Source: Hermodice carunculata
Taxonomy: Eukaryota > Annelida > Polychaeta > Eunicida > Amphinomidae
Direction: 5' to 3'
DNA length: 64,000 nucleotides
NCBI GenBank assembly: GCA_964020975.1
Contig: OZ026622.1
Location: forward strand, 54,106,518 to 54,170,517
The notes under the pieces are model-generated. The model was not told the origin of the DNA. It saw only the letters and a list, made by a program, of their open reading frames with translations, and did no database searches. Below are positions 23,016-36,060 of this stretch, one piece after another. Positions within the stretch are counted from its first letter, which is position 1. Every line of letters begins with the position of its first letter. The position numbers were made by a program, and so were the translations under genes.

Positions 23016-23786
23016 AACAGCCTTACATCCTGGAAGGAAAGCTACATCTTATTAGGTACATGAGTTACGTTAATAACCAGGATGAAATGTCAAAACATTC
23101 AAATTACTGTAAATCATGTTATATAAAATGTTACGAATAATGTTGACTTTTGAAAAGTAGGAAGCTGATAGTGGAAATATTTCCAAGTGGAAAATTTCCT
23201 GGATTGGTTCCAAATGAACATTTCACGATTTTTATTTTCCTGAATCGCAATGAGCAACAAAAACAAAAACAAAAACAAACAAAAAATTCCCAAAGCCCTT
23301 CACCGCCCATGGAGACCAATGCCGCTCCAGGAGCTGTAGTTTAACAAAAAATTTGAACATCATATCTTCTCGTTTTTCTTTATAATACAGGTACACGATT
23401 TAGACCATGTGGTCACAGTTTACGCATGTAGCGTCAGGTGTGTCCCAACTTACAACTGCCTGTAACAAGTCTGCAACCAAGCACAGTCACCAATAATTTC
23501 CTTGGGATTAATTTTCCCGAGAGGTTCCATTCGGGGAAAATCTCGGGAAATTAAATACCTCGGGAATATTTCCACCTTATACAGTAACTCTGTGAGGAGG
23601 CTCCATTGTCGTTTGTGTCAAATGATCCATTTCATTATGCAAATTAAGAACATTCAGCCGAGTCACGCTATATATTGACAAATGTCACACATGCTTTATT
23701 CTCATTCATGATCCTCATCTTTTTTTCACTGTGTTTTGAATGACACCTGGGGAGGACAGCCCTAATGTAGACATGTGCTTCATTAA

Positions 23787-23851
23787 CTCTTTGTGCCTTG
23801 TCACCACCCATAGAAAGCTGTTGACTCAGTCTGGTTTTAACAGAGCCAGGG
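23787..23851. mobile_element. internally deleted hairpin MITE
   Basis: Only 65 bp between TTAA (23783-23786) and TTAA (23852-23855). It begins CTCTTTGTGCC, ends GAGCCAGGG, and keeps one arm, GAAAGCTGTTGACTCAGTCT. The other arm is missing. Confidence 0.6.
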
Positions 23852-23988
23852 TTAAGAAGATATCTATATGAGTATGATGTTTCCTTGGGACCTTTACTAG
23901 ACATTACATGGATGCTCAACACAGAATCAAGCCTCCAAGTGTGACATCTCCAGTGCATTCAACTTTGTGGACCCTTACTTGATTACCG

Positions 23989-24001
23989 TGCCATCTAGTG
24001 G
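23989..24001 (-). promoter_or_regulatory. CTCF-like motif
   Basis: The minus strand reads CCACTAGATGGCA, an exact match to the CCASYAGRKGGC core. It has the same orientation as the motifs at 21303 and 21375. Confidence 0.45.
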
Positions 24002-24283
24002 CAATCTGGGAACTATTCATGTTTACCCCTCTCTCTATTTCTTTTTACAACACCATACCTGTGTCTTTCATTGTAATTTATTAATTTGTCTCTAGCCTTC
24101 TTACCTTTCTGTTTTATTCTTATCTCTAGGACTAGGCCCAAAGTAACAATTAATACATGTAATAACAAAATGTCATACTCATAGGCCTGCCACAACAACT
24201 GTATGATCGGAGTTATATCAATCTTGGAACCTGCTTGAATATTGGGTGTGTGTACACGCACATATGTATGACACAAGCAAGGA

Positions 24284-24480
24284 CAGTGCTGCCAACCCTC
24301 CAGAATCATCTGCCAGACTCCCAAAAATTCAGGTTGGACAATCAGATGAATTGAGTAGTTATGACCTTCCTCTCAAAAATTTATCAGTATTTCTCTTTAA
24401 CATCTTATATCAAGAAAGCAATTACCAGAAATTCTTATTTTTCACTCCTGACTTTTCGCTTGGATAGGTTGGCAAGACAG
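24284..24480. mobile_element. TTGCCAAC-type MITE, copy 2
   Basis: The left end CAGTGCTGCCAACCCTCC and the right end GGTTGGCAAGACAG form an inverted pair, with CAGACTCCCAAAAATT inside the left end. This corresponds to copies 1 and 3. Non-coding. Confidence 0.65.
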
Positions 24481-25630
24481 CAGATGTAGTAAGAGTGAGT
24501 CAGCCCTAGGATGTATGCCCCAGGAGAACCCCCCAGGGTCTGCCTAGGGCCACCTCAACCTTACCAGTGTCTTATGTTTGCCTGATCATGTGCAGTTAGA
24601 GTCACTTTAATCAGGTTATGGACACAAGAAACAGGTTGATTTCACCAGGTGACTTCACACTGTTGGGCCTTCAATCCATTGAGAAACTCAGAAAACTTGG
24701 CCTTTTCAATGACAGACTTTGATGCATGGAGAGGCTATAATACAGATATCACAAGGTGGATTTCTACAAAAATATCAGATAAAAGAAACAAATAAATAGA
24801 TAATAAAACACAATTTTTAAAAAATTACAAAAACCAGGCAAGACCAATGAGATAAATAAAACTTGAAAGAGTGAATTAAGATCTTGAACCGGTTTGGCTC
24901 ATACTTGAGCTCATGAGGGAGCACCTGAGAGACTGTCAGAAAAAGCTGTCTTTATACAGCGAGAGGTAACATTGCCAAGGAATGTCAAACAATGTAATGT
25001 TAAAAATGACGCCTGTTCATTCCAGCTGATCTACCCGCCTAACCAAACTGGAAAAAATTCAGTAAATAAAAATGAAAAATTCAAAATAGCAAGAAAATTC
25101 TGCAAGAGGGAAAGGCACTCTCCCCCCCCCCCCCCCAGCATGATGACTTGTGGACCAAGAAAGGCAAGTGGTGTTTAGATATTTGACTGTCTGTGGGTGG
25201 CACAGTCTTTATAACCATAATTAGGCCTAAGGGAAGGGCCATGTTACACAGTGCACAAGCAAGACAATTCTCTCCCTGTTCATCAAGAATTAACGTATGG
25301 TATTTGCTTCCATGCATATTATTAAAAAGATTTCTTTAATAAAAACGCGTAATTATATGTACTTCCGTTAATTTCATGAAAGTCACTTTAGAGATCAGCT
25401 GCAAAATAATTCTTGCTCCCTTTCTAACAATAATTAACCCCTAGTGTATCTAATTTGTGACAGAAAAGAGTTAAAGTTTTCAAAGAATACAATTAAGTTG
25501 CCATGTGGTGTGATTTGTGAGAATTGATTAAGGAAAATAAACACCAAGAAGAAACAAAAGAGAAAGAGGAAAACAACGAGAGTCAGGCTGGTGTATTAAC
25601 TGTGTCTGTATCAAGGCACACAACATCCTT
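24481..25630. other. unique stretch with a poly-C tract
   Basis: No gene recognised. Fifteen C at 25122-25136. Confidence 0.4.
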
Positions 25631-26043
25631 ACTCACTGGGTTGCCTGCCAGGCAGGCCTTCTCTGCTCACTCACTGGGTTGCCTGCCATGCAGGCCTTCT
25701 CTGCTCACTCACTGGATTGCCTGCCTGGCAGGCCTTCTCTGCTACCTCAATGGGTTGCCTGCCATGCAGGCCTTCTCTGCCATTCACTGGGTTGCCTGCC
25801 ATGCAGGCCTTCTTTGTTCATTCACTGAGTTGGCTGCCAGGCAGGCCTTCTCTGCTGACTTGCTGGGTTGCCTGCCATGTAGGCATTCTCATCTCACTCA
25901 CTGGTTTGCCTGCCAGGCAAGCCTTTTCTGTTCATTCACTGGGTTGCCTGCCAGGCAGGCCTTCTCTGTTCATTCACTGGGTTGCCTGCCATGTAGGCGC
26001 TCCTTGTTCATTCACTGAGTTGCCTGCCAGGCAGGCCTTCTCT
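25631..26043. repeat. 38-bp minisatellite with palindromic core
   Basis: About eleven copies. TTGCCTGCC starts at 25641, 25679, 25717 and 25755, exactly 38 bp apart. Each unit has the self-complementary core GCCTGCCAGGCAGGC, in some copies GCCTGCCATGCAGGC, followed by CTTCTCTG and a CACTGGG stretch. Because 38 is not a multiple of three, it stays open in more than one frame. The 164- and 125-codon frames are artefacts of the repeat. Confidence 0.95.
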
Positions 26044-26412
26044 GTACTGAAAATGTTTTTATTTGCATGTTTAAATTTGCAGTTGAAAAAATAAATTTTT
26101 GAGGCCTGAAACTTGTGAATTTATATCCAAGACTGGAACAGAGTGTGAGGGAGAGTCGCACCATCCACTTACAGAGAATCAGTGTCTTCAGCACTAGGGT
26201 TTGACATTTTAAACAGCAAGACCTTGCATAACTTTGTGACAATTGTAAATTTCCAGGTGCAGTTTTTTTCTGAAATATATAGGTTGTTAACACTCTCTAT
26301 AAATTGCTGGCAGTAGGATCCATAAGGATATGGCATGCTGCTATTTGAATGAAGTTTTTTTCTGAATCAGGGAAAGCATGAAAATTCAGGGAACCAGACT
26401 TTTATCCTGATT
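26044..26412. other. unique stretch, nothing recognised
   Basis: AT-rich sequence, no repeats seen. Confidence 0.4.
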
Positions 26413-26690
26413 AGCACTCAAAGGGTCAACTGCCTGACACTCAAAGGGTTAAGTGCCCAACACTCAATTGGTCAAATACCCAACAATCAAAGGGTCAACC
26501 ACCCAACAGACACCTAGTAAAGTTGTTGATGTGTTGCATGCTGTCTTGACAGCAAAATGAGTTGTGGATGACACGTCACAAGTCAACAACAGCATTTTGC
26601 CCGAGTTGGGCACTGACAGAAACAAATCTGTAGCAAGGAAAGGGTTTAACATAAGGGCTGACTGTGTCTGATTCTGATCCAATGGGGTTA
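26413..26690. repeat. 24-bp minisatellite and degenerate hairpin-MITE sequence
   Basis: The left part repeats ACTCAAAGGGTCAACTGCC-like units four or five times. The right part carries GTCAACAACAGC, then GCAAGGAAAGGGTTTAA, decayed MITE-like pieces. Confidence 0.5.
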
Positions 26691-27282
26691 ATGGCTATTG
26701 CGTCATATGACTGCTTCCACTTATCTAAAGAACTTTTTGGAACCTTTTTCCACAGAAAAATGAATTCTATTCCATTTTTATGGCAGAGAATAACATTTGT
26801 GAGACAGGTACCCAGGAACTACATCTATTGACTCCTTTACCAGCATATTCCTGACACCCAGGAACTATGTCTATTGACTGCTTTACCAGCATAAATCAAT
26901 TGAGTGGATGTGTCCCTTACCAGAATACTTCCTGACAGGAACATGGTCACTACAGGATATTTTAGAACTTAGAAAAATTTACTGACATCACAGGAAATGC
27001 AACAATATATAGTTATGACTGATACTTTCTGATGGACAGTGACCAATCAGAAGGCTATGACAGCATTGGTGGGGCACATGCATTCAAGAAAACAACGTGT
27101 TTATCCCACTTCCCTTCTTCATTCTATTTTTGAAATTGTTTATTCACAAAATGATAAAATTGATTTCGATTAAATGTTATAAACAGTGGTTACAAATTAC
27201 TTTTTTCTATATCTTATTAATGCAACTTTACTTCAGCAGTCAGAATCTACTGCTGAAGTATAGGAAATCACTGAGTCCAATA
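26691..27282. other. unique stretch
   Basis: It includes a short local duplication of ACCCAGGAACTA, then TCTATTGACT, near 26809 and 26858. Nothing else was recognised. Confidence 0.4.
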
Positions 27283-27543
27283 CAGTGGTCCCTAGCTCCA
27301 GAGGTCATCCTTATGAGATCAGAGTTATGAGATCAGCCTTATAAGATCAGCCTTATGAAATCAGAGTTATGAGATCAGCCTTATGAGAAACCAACCTGAC
27401 AGAAAGGCCATATTTTGTGGATGCATTTACTTTACATGATATTTGCATGTTGTCTATACCTTCTATAATAGACCATCTGTTTTAAGAGACCAAACTGTGG
27501 TGACCCAGCCAGTATGTGTGGTCCTTCAAGTGAGGTTTAACTG
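27283..27543. mobile_element. pogo-like MITE with internal 14-bp repeat
   Basis: It begins CAGTGGTCCCTAG after TA (27281-27282) and ends GAGGTTTAACTG. About six copies of AGATCAGCCTTATG (14 bp) expand the left half. The right half has AGACCATCTGTTTTAAGAGA, then CCAAACTG, shared with the pogo-like element at 30901-31736. Confidence 0.65.
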
Positions 27544-30500
27544 TCTCACAGACATACAGACTGTGACCTGACTATCTGTGCTCATGCTTTGCGGGGATCT
27601 GCTTGTATTCTGTGCCCATCTGATGTGTCGATTTCCCCATAAAGATTCACTTATCCCCAAACCCACTGGTACATGTATCTGTATACCAGTAACAAAGCAG
27701 AGTCTCTCAGTTAATACTGACAGAGTAAAAAGTCACAATTGAATGAGTCCAGGTTATATCTAATTACAAAAAGACAAGGAGTAAGATAACTATATTAGAG
27801 AAAATAAGACCACATCACTGCTGAATTTGTAGGGGTTTTCCTCAATATTGACAATTTAAAGACATCTGTCTTTCTGCTATTCTGCATCAGTCTGCCCTTT
27901 AGTCATCATTGTTTGTCTGCATGAGAAAAACAATTCCTCAAAAAATGTTGAAATTAAAAGAAACCCTTTACAGTTCTTGGACTTCCATGTTATAAACACA
28001 TACATGGAGTATTATGTGATCGTAATAAACAGAAGTCTCAATAAAGATAGTTGATTACTAGACATTTTTTTATGTTTACTATTTACTTGTACAGTTTATG
28101 ACTGCAATGATTCTGCACTGCGAAAATAAAAATCAGTTAAAAAATAAAATCGACATTTTCCTGTCCTGCACATTTTTTACCATTTGGGAGACATAATTGT
28201 TGACATCCCTCCATCTATGCCTCAGGCCACGAGCCCTGGGAGCATGAACCAATTTATAAAATTTGCAAGGAGGCAGGTGATGTCACAGTACATGCCAGAT
28301 GTTCATGCAAGTGCTTCAATGGATCCAATATTGGAGGTACCTGCCATAGAGACCACCTGCCACAACAGACAATATGAATTTTGTGACACCTCCTTAGGTA
28401 TGCCACCTTGTTCGGGGGGGGGGGGGGGGGGGGGGCATTTTATGCACCAAGAAAGACCACCTGTTGTACAGTACAGAACCACTGTGCTTTGTTTTTTGGG
28501 TGGTTCCAAGAAGAGTTTGATTTAAAAAAAAACTTTGAGGTCAAAGATTAATTCCTACTCTGAATGTAAATTGTGCTGGAGAAACCTAGGAATTTGTACA
28601 AATGAAAGAGATGACATTCGTAATGAGCCCTTTATTTAACACTTAGAAAAATGAAATTCCATCGGTAAAATGAGAAATCTTAGCATTTCATTAAACTTTA
28701 ATTTCCTTCTGAATTCAAATTCTTAAAGTTGTTACTAATAAGTGTGACATGTCTTCTGAGTTTTCCAAAAAGGCTTTCTAGTGACTTCCTTTTTTTCCTC
28801 ATTGAAAATATTTTTCACAAAAAATAGAATGACATGCAGATTGAAGCTTTTCTCAATTGCAGCATTTTTATCAGAGCCAGCTTTGACCAATAAGTTTCAC
28901 TCACAGTATCTGCACCAGGACAAGCTTAACCAACAAGTTTTTTCCAAGTCTTGATTGCAGTATTTTTGTGGGGACAATCTCTAAACAATGAGTATTTAAA
29001 GTCTTGATTGCAGTGTTTTTATTAGACCAAGCTTTAATCATTGCAATTAGTGCATTCAGTGTCTTTAAACTCAAATCCTTATTGATTCTTTGCAAAAGTT
29101 CTCCTGCTACAAAAATAATCATGTATAATAAAGTTGTGTGACACAAATTCTGAACATTAATTTAACTTCACATTTTCATTCATGTTAATATCTTGGAACT
29201 ATCATACTATCTTTTTTGACTGAACAGTTAGATAAATCTGACTTCAAAAGGTATAGATTAGATATGTTGTTTAAGGTTAAAATTTAACTGAGTTCAACAT
29301 TTCTGCTTTTACACTACAAGTATATTTTTTTTCAGGTAAAATCACAATTAGGTAATAGATCAAAGCTGTTAACATCTTCAGTATCAAAGATTCAACCACA
29401 AAATGAAATTTTAATCAATTAAAACTGATTAATGTATAACATCAAAAGCTAGCAAGCAAACAATTGCCATATATATCAAAATTCTACCCACTTCATATTT
29501 TAATTGCACAGGTTCCTAAAATTGATTCTTCCTGATCAAAAATATAATTCAGATAATAAATCTAAACTGTTACCATCTTTGGTTCCTGGATAATTAGTTC
29601 TGGGGATTGAATTCCAGGATCATAAACTCAATTTTGTGCCATAAAATTTAAGTTCATAGAAATACCAGGATTTAACTGTTCACAATATTTTATGATATTA
29701 TCTCTTATTTCTAAACTACACAGTCACGATGGAGTTAAGCTCTCTGGTGCTCCGCTTCTATAATCCGCTTCACACGATTGACCCCGGAATCAATATTTAT
29801 TTCAAACTTAGTACACTCTAGATGCTTTATTTCCCAGGATATTTTCCTTTTCATACCTTGCATTGTGAAATCAAAACAACAAAATTATACAGTTTCAAAT
29901 TACAGAAGGTAAATATATCATGTAGTTTTTATTAAAAGTTGCAAAGTCAATGGTTGTTACAAAGCAATATGAAACATGCATACAGTTATTTATTAAAGGA
30001 GACATTTTGATCACACCAGGGCTTAGTTGGTATCTTTAATATACATGTACATGAGTTAAAACCACACAAAATTTACAATATTTTTGCCAAACCAATACAC
30101 TTTTGTTAATTTTTTTTCCTGAACTGCAAAACTATGCACACTAAAAAAAAACCCTAGTCCATAATATTTGTTTTTCCAAATTATAAACAGCAGACTTATT
30201 TCTGATTTTACAGCTATAGTATCATAATTACTGTAAGACTCTACTACTTTCTTACATTTATAAATAAATATTTACTATGAGCATGGACATTCAGTTTTTA
30301 ACACTCGAATGCAAGAAGTTTACACACAACACCTTAAGAAAATCAAATTCCATGTTCCTGTACGGCAGTTTGAATTGCCTGATAAAGTTTGGTCCATGTT
30401 CCTTTAAGCATAGACGACACTCAATAAAGTATACACAGATATATCAGACGGGGTGACAGTTCCAGTGTGCTACTACTGCTAGCATTTAGATACTGGGATC

Positions 30501-30900
30501 CAGCTGCAGGTTATTTTGATGTCCGTGATCCCCTACCTGTGGCTCCACCTGTCTGTGCAGTTTTCTTTCCACTCAGGCCTTATATGTATGCATTTTGTGT
30601 TTTATATTTTTTCTTTGATTTGCCCTTGTTTTTTTTTTTTTACCACATTTACATTCATAAAGTTTCTTCACAAACAAGACAATCCCCACAGTGGCTGGGG
30701 AGGCGGACTCCCAGTGCCAAAAGACAAACGTGTAGATTTTTTTGTACAATTATTTCTTAAGGACATCAAATATCTTCATTGCCAGACATTGGAACTAGGG
30801 CCAATAGTTCAATGGCTTTGGCTGGGAAGGTGTGCCACCTACATCCAAAGGTCAAATATCAATGAAGCCTACTGGAGATCCACAGCAGCACACACATCCA
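27544..30900. other. unique AT-rich stretch
   Basis: Over 3 kb with no recognised gene or repeat family. Near 28900-29060 three spaced copies of CTTGATTGCAGTATTTTT-like sequence suggest an old local duplication. Poly-G at 28414-28435 is listed separately. Confidence 0.4.
28414..28435. repeat. poly-G tract of 22
   Basis: Twenty-two consecutive G in AT-rich surroundings. Confidence 0.95.
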
Positions 30901-31736
30901 CAGTGGTACCTGTCTTGAGAGATCTCTTAACCCTTAAAGTGCTAATCACAGCTAAAGCCATTTTCTCATAACCGTTAACCCTTAAAGTGCTGATAACAAT
31001 TATAGCCGTTTTCTCATTACCATTAAACTTATAACGGTTAATAGATTAAATTTCCTCATGAAGATACCTTTCATTCAAATACCAGAAAGCCTGGTCGAAA
31101 GCAAAAAGTAGTCTTAGTCAACAGCATTCCTCAGGGCACTTTGCGTGCATTGCATGCAAAGTGTCCCAAGGAAAGCTGGTGACTCAATCTTTAATCAGTG
31201 GTTAAACATATAAAGGTTAAAAGATTCAAGTTCCTCAGGAAGATATCTTTCATTCAAATACCAGCAAGCCTGATCTAAAGCAAAAAGTAGTCTTAGTCAA
31301 CAGCATTCCTCAGGGCACTTTGCGTGCATTGCATACAAAGTGTCCCAAGGAAAGCTGGTGACTCAATCTTTAATCAGTGGTTAAACATATAAAGGTTAAA
31401 AGATTCAAGTTCCTCAGGAAGATATCTTTCATTCAAATACCAGCAAGCCTGGTCTAAAGCAAAAAGTAGTCTTAGTCAACAGCTTTCCTCAGGGCACTTT
31501 GTGTGCAATGCGCACAAAGTGCCCTGAGGAAAGCTGTTGACTCAGTCTTAAATCAGCGCTTTAAGAGTTCAATAACACCCCCTCTTGACAGACCACCCTC
31601 TCTTGACCGACCACTTCATCAAAACCCAGATGCTACCCTCCTGATGTTATATTGTCCCTCTAATGATAGACAACTTGTCTTAAAGGACCAGTTTTCATGT
31701 GATCCAAGGGGTGGTCTCTCCAGAAAGGACCACTAG
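30901..31736. mobile_element. pogo-like MITE interrupted by a hairpin MITE
   Basis: The left part is CAGTGGTACCTGTCTTGAGA (30901 onward). After the insertion at 30931-31567 it continues with CCTCTTGACAGACCACC, GTCTTAAAGGACCAGTTTTC and the end GAAAGGACCACTAG. That end reverse-complements to CTAGTGGTCCTTTC, a decayed match to the left terminus. The insertion lies at a TTAA, so order of events is clear: pogo-like first, piggyBac-like second. Confidence 0.65.
30931..31567. mobile_element. piggyBac-like hairpin MITE expanded to three hairpins
   Basis: It starts CCCTTAAAGTGC after TTAA (30927-30930). The first 48 bp are duplicated, with a second CCCTTAAAGTGC at 30979. It ends GCGCTTTAAGAG before a decayed TTAA. 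The inner 179-bp unit occurs three times, with GCAAAAAGTAGTCTTAGTC at 31101, 31280 and 31459. Each unit holds one hairpin: 31116-31184, 31295-31363 and 31474-31542. The last is the best: 33-bp arms with one mismatch and a three-base loop. Confidence 0.85.
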
Positions 31737-33672
31737 ACATTGAATACAATCCAGCCCTTAATGCTGTGTATGACCTTTAAAACTTACCAAGCTTTGCTTT
31801 TTTAGCACATTGGTAGTCAACATCACAATCCTATGTACATTATTCTGTAAATTGTTTTTATTTGTGTGAATTCTCAATTAAGATTTTTTTTTCTGATGAG
31901 CTCTTTTGGATAGAATTCCTTTTGTTTTTCGATGAGCTCTTTTGGAAAGAATTCCTATCTGATGTGCATTGTGATGCTTTTTAAAATTTCTCAGTCTTTT
32001 TGTTTTCTTGGTGGGGGGGGGGGAGACATATTTTAGTCAGTAAATTGGAAAAGAGCAAACATTTCCTCCCCATTTTTTCTTTTGCCAAAGCAGCCCCCTG
32101 CCCACCCCACCCCACCCCACATCCCCAAGAAAATGTGAGGAATCTATGAGGGAGTGCTGGATGTACAGAAATTAAAACTGATGACAAATTTGAAAACTAT
32201 GGCATGGATTTTCGGGTGTTGCAGACTCCTGACAGATTAGCAAGTTTTTGCATGTAAATCTCCATTGGATTTTACGCACCAAATAATTACAGTTGGCTCT
32301 GGCTCCGGAAACCACGAAGTCTACGTGTATCCACACTCTTTGCTGAAACCACCTTCAAACATGCAGAAAAAAAATTGGGAACTTGAACAAAATTACACTA
32401 AAAATAAAAATTGCACCATAGACAATTTGACAAAAGCTCATCAATAGCAGCAGTATCTGGAATTTTAATCTTATTCTTGTAAATCCTATCTGATGGATTT
32501 TTGTCTCTTTCTCAGATGTTTTACCTGATAGTGGCTCTGCCAATTTATATGCAAATGAGGGTAGGATAAAACATGACTGCCCCGTGACTTCTGTGTATGC
32601 TGTGATGTCATGTTATATCACTATCTCCCAAGCACACCCCATATTCCATATGTATCATCTTATTTATCTATATAAACATATTTGATAGGTGCACTGAGAG
32701 ACCTGGATATATACATAACTAGCCACCAGATCCTTACTCATATATTTCTCCCCTACCCCTCCACCCCGGGAAATCCCACACCTCAACACCTTAACCTCCC
32801 TGGCTGCCTTCCTACAGAGATTACGACTCCAGCAATAACTCAACTGTCTCCCTATTGCAATCCACTGATAAGATCACGCAATAACTTTGGTCATTTAGCA
32901 TGGAATTTGGAATAATTATTCGCCTCAAGACCAACACATGATTTTTACCCATAAATATCTGGAGCCAGAGGGCACCACTTGCTAGAAAATGAAATCAGTT
33001 TGAATTGTTGATTGCACTGCAGCTGCCACCACAAAACTGAGGAAAGACCACTCCTTGAGCTGGGGCCAAAGTCACTGCGAAAATTTATATAAAATCCAAC
33101 AAAAGTAAAGGATTATTGTTTTTGTATTGAAAAATGATGACCAAGATAACACAATGATTAATTTTGCACAGATGAATTGGATCCTGTTGCTTTTTCAAAA
33201 AATATTTTTCATTTTTTTATGCTTTGAATCTAAAAGATAACTTTAATGAGGAAAAAATCTAAAAGATAAATTAAACAACTAATTACTAAACCGACAAATG
33301 ACAGTTGTTATTTGATGTGCATTAATGATTATATACAACTAGGATGTTACATGCCAAATGTTGACACAATATGGAAAAAATGATTTTCTGTGAAAGCAAA
33401 AACAAAGAAAATTTAAAACGTGTGTGCATGTGTGCACACACACAGAAGAGAAGAAAATTTCTGACTGTGAAGCCTGAGAGAAGAGGTGTATGTTGTAATG
33501 TTTATAGCCACTGCTTCATTAACATAAACTGTGTTCCCTGGAAACTGTTACTTTGCAGGCAGACCAAAGTGCTGGCTTTTCCTGTCTACCTGGCTGCACT
33601 GGATAAGAATTTTACCAAGAGAATTCAAAGTGCCATCATACAGCAGTCCTGAATGTACATGTACCCTGATGA
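31737..33672. other. unique stretch
   Basis: No gene recognised. A GATGAGCTCTTTTGGA segment with following AGAATTCCT is duplicated (31896 and 31931). Poly-G of 11 lies at 32013-32023. Confidence 0.4.
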
Positions 33673-33744
33673 ATACATTGTGTATACATTGTGTACACAT
33701 TGTGTATACATTGTGTATACATTGTGTATACATTGTGTATACAT
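33673..33744. repeat. 11-bp minisatellite TATACATTGTG
   Basis: About six and a half copies, one with TACACATTGTG. Confidence 0.95.
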
Positions 33745-35439
33745 GACATAAGACAATTTAAAAACAAAGGCTGGTACAATGTAAGGAAAATATAGGAGCC
33801 TCCATTATGTCTGATCTCCCAATTTCTGACAGGCTAAGGAAACAGGGCAACATGGACCCATTCTTGTTGAAGATGCGATGAGGCACATAAAAACTAAAGA
33901 TGATCATTTTCAAAATATGATAAATTCATAAAATCTAACGCAGAAAATGATCAAATTCTTGCATTATTTCACAGCATGAATACTCAGTGATTAGCTATCA
34001 CAGACAGTCACAGCATCTGTAACACTTTCAAACCTTCTTGTATTTCCAACAGGCCTGTTTTCAGAGGTCGTGAACGTTCAAATTTCTCTTAAAATGAAGC
34101 TGAAAATATTTTCCTAAGTTCTACACCTTTTCTTTCATGTGTTTTAAAAAATCTGCTGCATAAAATTTGGTTTTGTTGAAAATTTTCACAAATTCAGGAG
34201 TAAGCTCTGCAAAACTTTCCAAATTACAGACAAAAAATAAAAATTCAGTTATGTTATTGATTAATGTTCTTAAATAGTACAACTCATGAAAAAGAGGTAT
34301 TGTGTTGATCACCCACTTAGCAGTTTTTCAATTTGTGACGAAAATGTGCTTATGAGAGTGATTTAAGTAAAGCTCTGACTAATCATCAGAAAAAGGATAA
34401 TATGGGAAATAGGTGAGCTGACCATATGCAAGTGCAGTAAATACAAATGCCCAGTATGCCAGTACAGAAAACCTCTTTGCACCTTCCTAAAAGTGCAGAA
34501 CAGTTACATGTGTGAATCATGATGATACCTTCAGTCAGTGTGGCAACCGTGTGTATTTTTTCACTGGAAAAAAATATTAGTTTCCCATGCAGGTTCTCGT
34601 GTATAAACGCAGAAAGCTCCTTGCATACTAACTGAAGCAAAGAAAAAGAATGGTCAGTTTATCAGGCAAGACTGCAGGCAGTATGAAGAGTCTTCTTGCC
34701 AGCAAAATATTTGGCTAAAATTAACCAAACCCAGATTTAATCTGTCAAGGTTACCAGGGAAAATCATAACAGTCAATGGATCTCATGAGAAAGTATCCTC
34801 ACATGGATCTGATAAGATAGTATCCTCAAGGGGAAAGTTATGCTGCTGGTCTTGAGATTTGAAAGCTGAGGGTGGAGCTGGGACGTACTGACTGCATGTG
34901 GTTGTGCCACTGTCAAAGCAAGATCACTTTAAAATGTCCCTATTCCGGGTCTGACCAGTAGCAAGGGTTTACTGAAGACCTCAGTTTATAAAGTCAGTGA
35001 AACACATTGACTCATGTTAAACATAAAAAAAAAAAAACAAAAAAAAAAAAAAACTTGAGATAGAGACACTAGTTAAATCATTCATTGAGCTGGTGCAAAA
35101 AGTGAGTCTATTGCCTAAATTTGATTTTTTACACACAAAGCAATCCTTTAGGGTAAATCTGATTTTCCACCTTACAGAATTGGAATTGACACACAGCATA
35201 TATCTTGGGATGGTAGTCACAGAGCGCAAAACCTGAAAATGCAAACTTTTGACTTTACATTATAAAAAAGTACCACGTAAAAAAAACCCAACAACATATT
35301 TTAACTGTCACTAAAATATGTAGAGCCATTTTTAATACCATACATCACTGACTGTCAACAGATGAGCCCATTTCATAAGGAAGTGCTGGCAGTGTCTTTC
35401 ACAGGGTTGTGGTTCATCTACTGATCACGACCAGCGTTG
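33745..35439. other. unique AT-rich stretch
   Basis: No gene recognised. A-rich runs at 35026-35053. A MITE fragment at 34432 is listed separately. Confidence 0.4.
34432..34484. mobile_element. fragment of the hAT-like MITE
   Basis: The segment CAGTATGCCAGTACAGAAAA, with AATACAAATGCC before it and CCTCTTTGCACC after it, aligns with the right end of the element at 4778-4965 (CTGTACGCCAGTACGGGAAA). The rest of the element is missing. Confidence 0.55.
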
Positions 35440-36060
35440 TTTGTACAATTACCGAACATTAGCAGCACTCTGCCACCTGTCAAGACCACTATTACTGTAA
35501 TAGATATATACATTTACAACAGAAATGGCACTGCTGTCCCCTTATCCACAATTATTGTTCATTCCAATTTATTGATAATCTTTGATACTTGCAGCACCCC
35601 TCATTACAGCCAGCAAATGAGGCTGACTCCACTGAAACTGGACCTAAGCACCCAGTGTGTGTGGCACCTAATGTGTCTCTGTGGAGAAATCTCCACATGC
35701 TGACCAGTAACACCAACACACAGACCTCTTTCTTATTGGTAATTTGTAGCCCAATTAAAATTGAAAATCTGTAAATTCTTCGCCACTCACCACTTGGAGC
35801 CATCCCAAGAATTAATCTAATTGTATATAAACATGGAAATATTGTGCTGGTGTATGGCAGTGGTCATATAACATAGGTCACTGGGGGTTGTTATCACAGG
35901 CTATCAGACCTGGCAGGTCAACCTGCTCTGGGTCTTATCAACCCCCCCATCAGGCCCACTGCTTCCTGCGGGCCTGCCCAATTAACTCATTAACTCTTGT
36001 CTTCCTCGGCAGCTGAATGCTGTAATCATGCTCCCCTTACAATATCTCAAGTAGCATGCA
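35440..36060. promoter_or_regulatory. candidate non-coding regulatory block
   Basis: Repeat-free. It has GATA-type sites (GTTATCACAGGCTATCAG near 35889, CTTATCAACC near 35934) and homeodomain-type CCCAATTAACTCATTAACTC near 35978. Enhancer function is inferred from motif density only. Confidence 0.2.

Larger units (their letters stand above)
23016..24283. other. unique stretch
   Basis: No gene recognised. It contains a short MITE derivative and a CTCF-like motif, listed separately. The block near 23520 has paired CTCGGGAAA and TCCCGAG segments that may fold locally. Confidence 0.4.

Noticed and set aside
25524-26094. Two overlapping repetitive open frames (164 and 125 codons)
   Set aside because: Products of a 38-bp minisatellite that happens to lack stops in more than one frame.
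31116-31542. Hairpins as microRNA genes
   Set aside because: The hairpins are longer and more perfect than microRNA precursors and are part of a repeated MITE. Small-RNA origin is possible but not supported by sequence alone.
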